Source: Ponticaulis profundi (lineage in GTDB: Bacteria; Pseudomonadota; Alphaproteobacteria; Caulobacterales; Hyphomonadaceae). Taken from it: DNA of 64,000 nucleotides. The position numbers and the translations under genes are program-made. The stretch is taken from positions 80,055 through 144,054 of the forward strand of contig NZ_JBHSSW010000002.1 of NCBI RefSeq assembly GCF_042659465.1, given 5' to 3'. This document shows positions 24,899 through 32,543 of this stretch, piece after piece. The first letter of the stretch is position 1, and every line of letters begins with the position of its first letter. The notes beneath the pieces were generated by a model. It was not told the DNA's origin, searched no databases, and worked only from the letters and a program-made list of their open reading frames with translations.

Positions 24899-24910
24899 AT
24901 TGTGCACAAT
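24899..24910. promoter_or_regulatory. Likely OhrR operator
   Basis: Perfect palindrome ATTGTGCACAAT, 44 bases before the ohr start, in an A/T-rich stretch. OhrR operators elsewhere are ATTGT/ACAAT-type inverted repeats overlapping the promoter. Confidence 0.65.
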
Positions 24911-25026
24911 AAAAAAAACGCAAGTGCGAAATCGCTTTGTGGCGAAAACAAACATTTGCTTCGCCGATTCCTCCTCTATGGTGAGGCTGAAGCGTCAGTC
25001 ATAATGAAGCAGTTGGGGATGAGGGC

Positions 25027-25509
25027 ATGATCGGTCTGTCACTGGGCGACATCACGGTATCTATTCAGCTGGCCATCGCGCCGATTTTCCTGCTGGTCGG
25101 TACTGGATCCCTTTTGAACGTTGTGACCACCCGGCTGGGCCGCATCATTGATCGCGCAAGAATACTGGAGCAGGCCGTTGAAGCAGGTGAGGATGCCGTG
25201 CTGGAAGAGCGCCATGTGATGGAACTCAATGTGCTCGACAAGCGCATGCGCTTTGGAAATCGCGCGGTTCTGTTCTCCACCATTTCTGCCGTACTGATAT
25301 GCCTTTTGGTGATCCTGATCTTTCTGTTGGATTTGCTGGGGCTGCCCGCTGCGGCTTTGATCGTTGTGGTCCTGTTTGCAGGTGCCATGGCATCGCTAAG
25401 CATTGGGCTCATCAGCTTCCTGATCGAGGTCTCGATTGCAACGCGCGTGCTGCGAGTCCGCCATGAGTTGCTCGCGCGCCGTCGTATCGTTCAGGAAGAA
25501 GCGGGTTAG
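25027..25509 (+). CDS. DUF2721 family membrane protein
   Basis: 160 residues with three hydrophobic segments: ~10-32 (IQLAIAPIFLLVGTGSLLNVV), ~82-105 and ~108-135. Between the first two is a charged helix RLGRIIDRARILEQ typical of DUF2721. The family is common in proteobacteria and has no known role. The start follows GGGGATGAGGGC. The gene stands alone, convergent with the OmpA-like gene. Confidence 0.85.
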   Translation: MIGLSLGDITVSIQLAIAPIFLLVGTGSLLNVVTTRLGRIIDRARILEQAVEAGEDAVLEERHVMELNVLDKRMRFGNRAVLFSTISAVLICLLVILIFLLDLLGLPAAALIVVVLFAGAMASLSIGLISFLIEVSIATRVLRVRHELLARRRIVQEEAG

Positions 25510-25521
25510 CGCCCGGGACTT

Positions 25522-25983
25522 TTATTTGCGAAAGCGAACTTCCACCATGCGATTCATCGGGGTCGCAAGGCCATCACTTGTCAGCGCATCTGTTTCGCCC
25601 ATCGCAATGATCTCAATCACTTTGACGCGCAGGTCTGCGTCCTGAAGTGCTTTCTGAACGGCCTGTGCGCGTTTGCGTGATACCGCGAGATTGACGTCGG
25701 ACGCGCCGCTGGCATCTGAATGGCCTTCAATTTCGATGGCAGATAGTTCACAGGTCGCTTCGCTTTCGACAATCTTGCCGATCACTTTACGTGCGGTCTC
25801 GTCGAGGGTTGTCTGGCCAGATGCAAAGTAAACCTGAAAGTTTTCTTCATGGCAGGGCGGGCCGGCGACCATATCTTCAGCTTGCGGCGCGAGCGGCGGA
25901 GGCGCTGCAGGCGGTGATGTTGAGCAGGCAGCCAGCGCTGCGCCGCCCAGAAAAATTCCGATCAGAGTTTTATCGAACGTCAT
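25522..25983 (-). CDS. OmpA-domain lipoprotein
   Basis: 153 residues. The N-terminus has a lipobox LAAC (Cys20), followed by a Pro-rich linker (PPAAPPPLAP) and an OmpA/MotB-type peptidoglycan-binding domain (~residues 45-153) with the motif IEIEGHSDASGASDVNLAVSRKRAQAV. It probably links the outer membrane to the cell wall, similar to Pal but with a shorter linker and no Tol genes nearby. Two extra cysteines (CHEENF and CELSA) could form a disulfide. Confidence 0.88.
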   Translation of the reverse strand: MTFDKTLIGIFLGGAALAACSTSPPAAPPPLAPQAEDMVAGPPCHEENFQVYFASGQTTLDETARKVIGKIVESEATCELSAIEIEGHSDASGASDVNLAVSRKRAQAVQKALQDADLRVKVIEIIAMGETDALTSDGLATPMNRMVEVRFRK

Positions 25984-26147
25984 TGTCAGCCCCTTGGGAT
26001 TACCGTCTCAGCCCTGAAATCATGGTCCGCTGCTTTCTTCTGTGCGTCAATTCTTAACGCGTGAGGACGCGATTGGCTCATCAGTTTGGTGCTGCTGGAG
26101 CGGGAAACTGAGTGGTAATGTAGATGAGGGCGTGTGGAATCCGGCCC

Positions 26148-26159
26148 GATGTTAACATC
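26148..26159. promoter_or_regulatory. Palindrome upstream of the 26.26-kb gene
   Basis: GATGTTAACATC is a perfect 12-bp palindrome, ~95 bases before the next gene. It may be an operator; the cognate regulator is unknown. Confidence 0.3.
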
Positions 26160-26255
26160 TTTTTCCAATTTTCGGGGTGCGGTGCAGGGTTTGCTTAACC
26201 ATCCGGAAAGCACTCCGTGAGGTTATAGGGGAAACACCAGAACGGAGCCTGTTCT

Positions 26256-26678
26256 ATGCTGAAAGACCTCATTGCACATATCGCGAGCGACAGTGACATG
26301 TCGCGGCAACAGGCTGAAACAGCGCTCGGGATTGTACTGAATGCATCAGAGCGCCAGGGATCGGCATTCTCCCTACGCCTTTTCAAAATCATGCCGGAGG
26401 CAGGTGAACTGTCAGCGAAAGCAGGCGAAGAACTTGGTGCTGCAACAGGCGTGATCGCTCGTTTGATTGAGCAGACACCTGGCGGGCGGATGTCTGTTGC
26501 GACCTCCATGATCCGTAACCTTCAGAAGGCGGGCCTGGGTCACAACCAGATTGCTGGGCTGTTTCCTTCGATTTCGAATTATTGCGAGGCGCGTTTCGGT
26601 CTCAAAGGCTTCGCTCACCTTGGCGACCTCCTCAGCGAGCCGCGTACCGAGGTTGATACTGCAGATGCTGTCGCCTGA
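26256..26678 (+). CDS. DUF2780-like helical protein
   Basis: 140 residues, all helical by composition. The pattern MLKDLIAHIASDSDMSRQQAETALGIVL, then GAATGVIARLIEQTPGG and LGHNQIAGLFPSI resembles the DUF2780/VcgC-type proteins, whose function is unknown. No signal peptide or membrane segment. A strong terminator follows. Similarity is judged by eye, so the family link is moderate. Confidence 0.7.
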   Translation: MLKDLIAHIASDSDMSRQQAETALGIVLNASERQGSAFSLRLFKIMPEAGELSAKAGEELGAATGVIARLIEQTPGGRMSVATSMIRNLQKAGLGHNQIAGLFPSISNYCEARFGLKGFAHLGDLLSEPRTEVDTADAVA

Positions 26679-26707
26679 TTTTAAAAGTTCACACGCAAGG
26701 CCTTGAA

Positions 26708-26737
26708 GAGCTGCTCAATGAGCAGCTCTCTTTTTTT
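26708..26737 (+). terminator. Intrinsic terminator
   Basis: GAGCTGCTC-AAT-GAGCAGCTC followed by TCTTTTTTTG. Nine-bp perfect stem. Confidence 0.92.
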
Positions 26738-26788
26738 GTGTGAAACTCATCGCTTGCTGCCTATTGCGGCTTACCGTATCAGCAGGAT

Positions 26789-27034
26789 ATGGAACGCTTT
26801 ATTGCCCAGACCGAAATACTGATGCAGGCGCTTGAAGCCGCCGCACACGAAGTCGTGCCAGAGAGCAAACTGGTAACAGTTGATCTGGAGCCATTGAATG
26901 AAGATGTGGGCGGCGACCAAAGTGTTGATGTCCGAATTCTGAAGTCTTCTTATCGTGTTTGCTTTCTTCAGGGCACACTGATGCTCGGTTCAAGTCCAGC
27001 TCTGAAAGCGCGCGCAGTTTTCAGAAAAATGTAA
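26789..27034 (+). CDS. Small hypothetical protein
   Basis: 81 residues. The last ~35 residues (DVRILKSSYRVCFLQGTLML...KARAVFRKM) have the alternating pattern of a hotdog-fold thioesterase's final strands, but the protein is too short to be a full domain and lacks the catalytic helix. It could be a remnant or an independent small protein. The start follows CAGGAT weakly. Not recognised. Confidence 0.5.
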   Translation: MERFIAQTEILMQALEAAAHEVVPESKLVTVDLEPLNEDVGGDQSVDVRILKSSYRVCFLQGTLMLGSSPALKARAVFRKM

Positions 27035-27071
27035 ATTTAGACTTAACGTTCAGGCAAATAATGATCTTGTT

Positions 27072-27102
27072 TTGTTCTCATTTTATCTTGCAATGAGAAC
27101 AA
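27072..27102. repeat. 11-bp inverted repeat
   Basis: TTGTTCTCATT (27072-27082) and AATGAGAACAA (27092-27102) are perfect inverted repeats with a 9-base spacer, 39 bases before the likely start of the next gene. There is no T tract, so an operator or leader hairpin is more likely than a terminator. Confidence 0.6.
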
Positions 27103-27140
27103 ACGAAGAATACAAAAGGGCATGGGAACGGAGTAAGAAC

Positions 27141-27470
27141 ATGCGCTTGGTAAATTTCAACGGACAGTCTGGTCGCTCATATTCTTTCGAACGCATCGGC
27201 GTAGATGAAAACTGGGCCAATCGCGAAGGCATCGCTATCTTCGCTGCGTCTGGTGCCTTTGGCTGGCGGGTGATCCGCATTGTTGAACTGGATGGTCGCC
27301 CGGACAATATTCAGCCTATCTGGGCTTTCCGTGACGCACAGCGCTATGGTGCGCGGGCCGTGTTCTTCGCACAAAATCAACGCATTCTGGATCGCAAGAC
27401 GAGTATTGCTGATCTGCGCGACGGGCTCACCCCTGTCTGTGAAGCACGTCAGACCGGGGTCGCCGCCTGA
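27141..27470 (+). CDS. Hypothetical protein
   Basis: 109 residues starting MRLVNFNGQSGRSYSFERIG. It is soluble, with no signal peptide, and has a mixed alpha/beta composition including GAFGWRVIRIVELDG. The ATG at 27141 follows ACGGAG at good spacing; frames from 27072 (TTG) or 27093 (ATG) would place the inverted repeat inside the coding region. No family recognised. Ends at a bidirectional terminator shared with the VWA gene. Confidence 0.6.
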   Translation: MRLVNFNGQSGRSYSFERIGVDENWANREGIAIFAASGAFGWRVIRIVELDGRPDNIQPIWAFRDAQRYGARAVFFAQNQRILDRKTSIADLRDGLTPVCEARQTGVAA

Positions 27471-27490
27471 GGTTTGATGTTCGCAGACAA

Positions 27491-27523
27491 AGAAAAGGCC
27501 GGGTTGCCCGCCCGGCCTTTTCT
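27491..27523. terminator. Bidirectional terminator
   Basis: AGAAAAGGCCGGG / CCCGGCCTTTTCT, a perfect 13-bp stem with a 7-base loop, lies between convergent genes. The A-run on one arm and the T-run on the other serve both strands. Confidence 0.9.
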
Positions 27524-27551
27524 CACGTTCTCTGAAAACAGAGGTGTGCGA

Positions 27552-29261
27552 TCAGTCGCCGCCTCTGTTTTTTTGTTCGAGGGTTTCCTGCGCTGCGGCA
27601 GTTTTTGCAGAGCGTGCAAGTTGAACGAACTCTGAGCGATAGCCGAAGGCATCTTCACCGCGCGCATCGAGCGCCAGCTCAATGACGGAGTCATAGTCGA
27701 AATCATCCGAGATGAAGCTCGACCCTTTCAGTAGCTGACCAAAACCTGCAACCGCTGTTGCAAAGCGCGTATAAAGCGGAGCCTCGTCAAGCGTTTCGAA
27801 CGCCAGATCATTCGTGATTGGCACTTCGATCAGTTTGGACGTGTCTTCGTCCGGCAGTTTGTAACGAAGTTTCAGGAAGCCGTATTCAGCTGATGGGTCA
27901 GCGTTGGTTTCGCCCGATTTGTTACCTTCATATCGGCGCTCGCCGGTCAGGGCGCTGTCGGCATCGACAGGGGTAACCTCATATAACGCCGTGACGGTAT
28001 GGCCAGCACCAATTTCCCCGGCATCGACCTTGTCATTGTTGAAGTCGGCCTCTTCAAGCATCCGCGTTTCATATCCGATCAGACGATATTCGGAGACTTT
28101 GGCAGGGTTGAACTCCACCTGGATCTTCACGTCCTTTGCAATGGTGAAAAGCGAGCCGGACAGGTCATCATTGAGAAGTTTCCGGGCTTCATTGACGGTG
28201 TCTACATAGGCGGCCATGCCATTTCCGGCCTGAGCAATCTTTTGCATCATGGCGTCATTATAATTGCCGCGCCCAAAGCCCATCACAGACAGGAAGACTC
28301 CGCTGTCGCGCTTTCTTGAGACGAAGTCTTCAAGACGCTCATCGCTTGTCACGCCGACATTGAAGTCGCCATCGGTCAGCAGCATGACACGGTTGACGGA
28401 ATCTTCGTCAAAATTCTGTTCTGCGAGGCTATAGGCAAGCCGCAACCCTTCGCCGCCAGCTGTTGAACCGCCAGCAGCCATGCCTTCCAGTGCAGCCATA
28501 ATCTTTGACTTTTCATTGCCCGGCGTTGGTTCCAGAACCATTCCGGCAGCGCCTGCATAAACGGCGACCGAGATGGTGTCCTTCTCAGACATATTGTCGA
28601 CAAGCATACCAAGCGCTTTCTTCGCTAATGGAAGCTTGTCAGGCGAGCTCATCGAGCCAGACACATCGACCAAGAGCGTCAGGTTCATGGCCGGGCGTTC
28701 GTCAGCCTCGATATTGTACCCCTGAAGTCCGATCTGGATCAGTTCATTCCCTGATTTCCAGGGTGATGGCACTACGCTCACATTGGTCGAGAATGGTGGG
28801 TCAGCGGCTTCCGGAAGCGGGTAGGAATAATCGAAATAATTGATCAGCTCCTCGACACGTACCGCATCCTTCGGTGGCAAAGTTCCATCCGTCAGGAAGC
28901 GCCGCGTCCGGGCATATGATGCTGTGTCGACGTCGACGGAGAAGGTCGAGACGGGCTCGTCTGCAACGCGTTTGACCGGATTGTCATCCACATCCTCATA
29001 GCGCTCGCGATCCACCGGCGGTGGCTCCATGATTGGCATGGGTGTCGGCGAATAGGCTTGGCTTGGCGAGACTGCGCGCTGCATGTCCATAACCCCGCTT
29101 GCTTTCGGCGGTGGTGGCGGTGGCGGAGCAGGCGGCGGCGGCGGCGGCGGTGGTGGCACCACATTCTCAACCGTCGTTTCTCCGGGCTGTTTCGATGAAC
29201 ATGCGTTTAAAACTAAAATTGAGCCTGCGGCGAGCATTGCCAGCTTCAACTTGGAATTCAT
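27552..29261 (-). CDS. VWA-domain lipoprotein (YfbK-like)
   Basis: 569 residues. Lipobox LNAC at ~residue 21, then a Pro-rich linker with two runs of seven or more prolines (~35-52). Residues ~85-180 are the N-terminal domain of YfbK-type proteins, ~190-370 a von Willebrand A domain with a complete MIDAS motif (DVSGSMSS, then LTDGDFN), and ~390-560 the C-terminal DUF3520-like part. Such proteins sit in the periplasm, anchored in a membrane, and probably mediate metal-dependent contacts; partners unknown. The DUF885-like lipoprotein gene lies 77 bases upstream on the same strand, so co-transcription is possible. Confidence 0.9.
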   Translation of the reverse strand: MNSKLKLAMLAAGSILVLNACSSKQPGETTVENVVPPPPPPPPPAPPPPPPPKASGVMDMQRAVSPSQAYSPTPMPIMEPPPVDRERYEDVDDNPVKRVADEPVSTFSVDVDTASYARTRRFLTDGTLPPKDAVRVEELINYFDYSYPLPEAADPPFSTNVSVVPSPWKSGNELIQIGLQGYNIEADERPAMNLTLLVDVSGSMSSPDKLPLAKKALGMLVDNMSEKDTISVAVYAGAAGMVLEPTPGNEKSKIMAALEGMAAGGSTAGGEGLRLAYSLAEQNFDEDSVNRVMLLTDGDFNVGVTSDERLEDFVSRKRDSGVFLSVMGFGRGNYNDAMMQKIAQAGNGMAAYVDTVNEARKLLNDDLSGSLFTIAKDVKIQVEFNPAKVSEYRLIGYETRMLEEADFNNDKVDAGEIGAGHTVTALYEVTPVDADSALTGERRYEGNKSGETNADPSAEYGFLKLRYKLPDEDTSKLIEVPITNDLAFETLDEAPLYTRFATAVAGFGQLLKGSSFISDDFDYDSVIELALDARGEDAFGYRSEFVQLARSAKTAAAQETLEQKNRGGD

Positions 29262-29338
29262 GCGTCCCTCCTGAAATTCCAGTCCAGTTTCCTTTCAGTC
29301 ATGTCATCTTTGTGGCGATTTGTCTTGTAGTTGTGGCA

Positions 29339-31462
29339 TTACTCGGGTGCTTCAGCGGCACTACTGGCTGGCATTTGCTGGGCAATCCATGCGTCGACGT
29401 CCCGTTCAACGAGCATGAGCGGGCGAGATCCCGGTGCCAGAATGACGCTGTGAAATTCACGAATATTGAAACGCGGGCCGAGAATGGCTTCCGCGCGGAT
29501 GCGTAGATCCTCAAACCGCGTTGCCCCCTGAATGGCGGCGCAGGCAAGGCCGGGTTCGACAGACATGCGATCAAGGGCGTCGTTCGCTTGCGTCTCGGTC
29601 CATCCCAGTCGATCAATCAGTGTCTGCTTTCCTTCCGCTGGCGTCATCGCACCGGCAAACAGGTTGGTTTCGATATCTGCTTCGGTGAGCGCTTCAAACC
29701 AGCGATAAAGTCGGATTGCATTCACACTCTCGGCGTTGTCAAAACTCTCTCGGAAATCCATGACCCGTAGAGCGTAATGCGGCCAGCCAAGGTCGAATGC
29801 TGCGTTGTTAAGGTGCCGTGAGAGCTGAGGCAGATCTTCGCGGTTTTCCTGCATCAGAGGCAGAAGCGCGGCGCCGGGATAAAACTGCAGCATTGCGTCG
29901 ACAATCGTCACCGCGATCGGGCGCCTTGCAATGTCGCCATAATCCAGAGCGATATTCGGAGATGCCTCTGTAAAGGTTGGCGGCTGAAGCGATGATTCCG
30001 GAATTTGGTCCGGCTGGGCCCAGGCTGGCTGAGGCTCAGGTGTGCCAATTTCGACCAGGGGCACGATCGGCATAGGCCGATCCAGCAGAGCGCCGGCAAA
30101 ATTCTCAAGCTCATCCAATGCGTGTGTAATCTTCTCGAAGCGCTCCGAATAAACCGGCCCTTCCGCCACTGTGTCAGTTTCGGCGACGGGCTCTTCTGGC
30201 TGAATGTCTGCGCCCTCATCAGGCTCGCGCGTGAACGGGGCTGGCTGATTGGCCAGCCAAAGGCGCAGCCGTTCACTCAGCGGAAGGTCCGGATCAATTT
30301 CCGGTACGTCCAATTCGGTTGCTTCTGCTTCTGTTGTTTCCGGTGACGGCTCACCTGGCGGCGTGCCTGAGTCTTCGTCTTGCAGTGGAAGCCGGGACTC
30401 GAGTTCGGCTTCTATATTACTAACCTCGACCTTTGGCCGCATGAGCGCATCGAGCATGCCCTCGGCAACAACAGCTTCGCGTTGCGCCAGCGCTGCGCAA
30501 TCGGTCGCCGTGAGTTCGCCGCTTGTGACCTGAGCGATCAGAGCTTCATAGTACTCGGATGTGAAAGCGTGCGGTGGTGTGCTGCTCATCCATGCTGCTT
30601 CAATGCGATCGAGTGCGGCACGGAAGTTTCCGACATTTTCTCGCAGTTCAGGCGTGAAGAAGCGCATGAAAGGCGGCTGAAAGGTCGCTCGCTCTCCCCA
30701 GGCAACGCGGCCATTTTCTGCTTCATAGGCGAGCAGCCGTGCATCTCGCAGGGCCGTGCGGGCTGTTTCGTTGAGAATGGCGCTTTGATCAATCTGATCG
30801 ATCATGCGTCGTACACTTTCCAGGGGCGGCGCGATCCCCGCCGCCAGATCCATATCCATCCGGCGAATTTCGCGATCAACTTCAGCAAACAGATCTGAAC
30901 TGATATCGGGACGCGGAGGCAGCGCTGACTCTGTTTCAAGCTGAGCAACGGCATCAACATAATTGAGCACATCGGACAGCGCGAAACTCAGATGATCAAC
31001 CGGGTAGGGGCGGGAGTATTCAAGGCTGATCTCGCCATAGCCAAAACGGCTGGTCTGCACCAGAAATCGATAGGCATGATGCAGCTCCCAGAAAGCCGAG
31101 AAGTCGTATGCGGATTCTTCCGGCGGATACATGTCGGTCAGGCGCTCGAATGCCAGAATCCGGCGGTTGCGCAACATTTCGAAGGTGGCGGGGGTCTCAA
31201 GCTGTTGATTTCGGATCTGTTCCTGAAAGCTTGGCGGGAAAGCGTCACTGCCAGATGATGAAGGCGCTGTCTGCGACTGTTCAAGTGTGTTCAGTTCGCG
31301 ATAGAGTGTCTGACGTTCAACGACGCTGTTTTGTTGGGCAGCACGCTGGCCACCATTTCCGCAAGCAGAAATCGCGATGGCGAGTACGAGCGGTGAAGCA
31401 GCGCAGGCCATGCGTGAAAACAAAGGTTTACCAGTGATTGTCAGATGATCTGTTGAGCGCAT
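29339..31462 (-). CDS. DUF885-like lipoprotein, apparently without the zinc-binding motif
   Basis: About 707 residues from the ATG at 31462; the open frame extends to 31540. A lipobox-like ISAC ends the signal sequence. The last ~170 residues match the C-terminal part of DUF885 (MDFRESFDN..., LGPRFNIREFHSVILAPGSRPL). DUF885 enzymes normally carry an HEAYPGHHLQ-like zinc motif and an EGWALY motif; here the corresponding stretches read LQFYPGAALLPLMQ and FDLGWPHYALR, with the key His and Glu missing. A Glu/Pro-rich insert occupies ~residues 350-460. It is therefore likely a pseudoenzyme of the cell envelope. No start has a good ribosome site. Confidence 0.68.
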   Translation of the reverse strand: MRSTDHLTITGKPLFSRMACAASPLVLAIAISACGNGGQRAAQQNSVVERQTLYRELNTLEQSQTAPSSSGSDAFPPSFQEQIRNQQLETPATFEMLRNRRILAFERLTDMYPPEESAYDFSAFWELHHAYRFLVQTSRFGYGEISLEYSRPYPVDHLSFALSDVLNYVDAVAQLETESALPPRPDISSDLFAEVDREIRRMDMDLAAGIAPPLESVRRMIDQIDQSAILNETARTALRDARLLAYEAENGRVAWGERATFQPPFMRFFTPELRENVGNFRAALDRIEAAWMSSTPPHAFTSEYYEALIAQVTSGELTATDCAALAQREAVVAEGMLDALMRPKVEVSNIEAELESRLPLQDEDSGTPPGEPSPETTEAEATELDVPEIDPDLPLSERLRLWLANQPAPFTREPDEGADIQPEEPVAETDTVAEGPVYSERFEKITHALDELENFAGALLDRPMPIVPLVEIGTPEPQPAWAQPDQIPESSLQPPTFTEASPNIALDYGDIARRPIAVTIVDAMLQFYPGAALLPLMQENREDLPQLSRHLNNAAFDLGWPHYALRVMDFRESFDNAESVNAIRLYRWFEALTEADIETNLFAGAMTPAEGKQTLIDRLGWTETQANDALDRMSVEPGLACAAIQGATRFEDLRIRAEAILGPRFNIREFHSVILAPGSRPLMLVERDVDAWIAQQMPASSAAEAPE

Positions 31463-31554
31463 CAGGAATAATGATCCATTTGAGGTGAACTGGTCGGTTG
31501 TCGCAGATTTTGTTTTCCGATAAGGACGCCTCTGCATCAAGATAGGAGAGCCCT

Positions 31555-32346
31555 ATGGAATCCACACCGGCCGGACAAGGCCCGCAACTCACAGGCAATG
31601 TGCTTTTTTACAAAAAGCCAGAGCCGCTTTCGTTCGAAGCTCACGGCAAACTGGGTGTGAAGCGTATTGATGATGCGTTTTCGTTCCTGCGGTCGGCCCA
31701 CGCTGTACCGGTGACGGTCAGCGAGTTTGGCCAGTGCGCCGGTTCTTATCCGATCATCTTCGTCGGCGCGGACAAGACGCCAGTCGCTGCCATGGGGATT
31801 CGTCAAAACCAGAACCTCTACATTCAACCGAATGGTTTGCCAGAACCAGAAACCTACATTCCGGCGTTTGCACGTCGTTATCCGTTCGTTTTTGCGTCTG
31901 ACGAGCAGAATGACCGTCTACTGCTTTGCGTCGATCGTGAAGCCCCAATGGTCAGCGACAGCCCTGAAATCGCATTCTTCGATGGCAACCAGCCTTCTAA
32001 GTTTACGCAGGACGCGATTGAGTTCTGTAAAGAATTTGAACGCCAGCGTCGCGCAACTCAGGAATTCATCAAGCTGATCAGCCAGTACGATCTGTTTGAA
32101 GAGAAGACAGTCGCTTTCACGCCGCGCGATCAGAACGGCAATGAAGGTCCTCAGCAGAAGATCGCCGATTATTTCGCAATCTCCGAAGAGAAGCTGAACG
32201 CGCTGCCTGCTGACAAGTTCGTTGAGCTTCGCGACAATGGCGCGCTGGGTGCGATCTACGCCCACTTCGTATCGCTTCTGAACTGGCCTGGCGTCATTCA
32301 GCGTGGCATGCGCATGAATGCACCACAGCCGCAAGGCAATGCATAA
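31555..32346 (+). CDS. SapC family protein
   Basis: 263 residues, beginning with the family's first strand block and containing VPVTVSEFGQCAGSYPIIF and RRYPFVFA, both typical of SapC. The family is named after a gene next to Campylobacter S-layer genes but is widespread and of unknown function; in alphaproteobacteria it is often near TonB or tryptophan-halogenase genes, which are absent here. No signal peptide. Start preceded by GATAGGAGAGCCCT. Followed by a terminator at 32371. Confidence 0.9.
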   Translation: MESTPAGQGPQLTGNVLFYKKPEPLSFEAHGKLGVKRIDDAFSFLRSAHAVPVTVSEFGQCAGSYPIIFVGADKTPVAAMGIRQNQNLYIQPNGLPEPETYIPAFARRYPFVFASDEQNDRLLLCVDREAPMVSDSPEIAFFDGNQPSKFTQDAIEFCKEFERQRRATQEFIKLISQYDLFEEKTVAFTPRDQNGNEGPQQKIADYFAISEEKLNALPADKFVELRDNGALGAIYAHFVSLLNWPGVIQRGMRMNAPQPQGNA

Positions 32347-32370
32347 TCAGCCAAGAGCTGACTCGATTTG

Positions 32371-32403
32371 GGGGCGCACTGTGAATGCAGGTGCGCCCCT
32401 TTC
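32371..32403 (+). terminator. Terminator of the sapC gene
   Basis: GGGGCGCAC / GTGCGCCCC stem with an 11-base loop, followed by TTTC. Confidence 0.75.
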
Positions 32404-32543
32404 ATTTGTGACATGTTCATCACTCTGTGCTGACCTAATGTCACATTTGTGCGAGGCGGGTTCGCGTTATGGTCGCCCTCTTCTATATGCAGTCGATTGT
32501 ATTTTCCCTGCTGGTTTAGAGGCCGGCTCGAAAGAGTGAGAGA

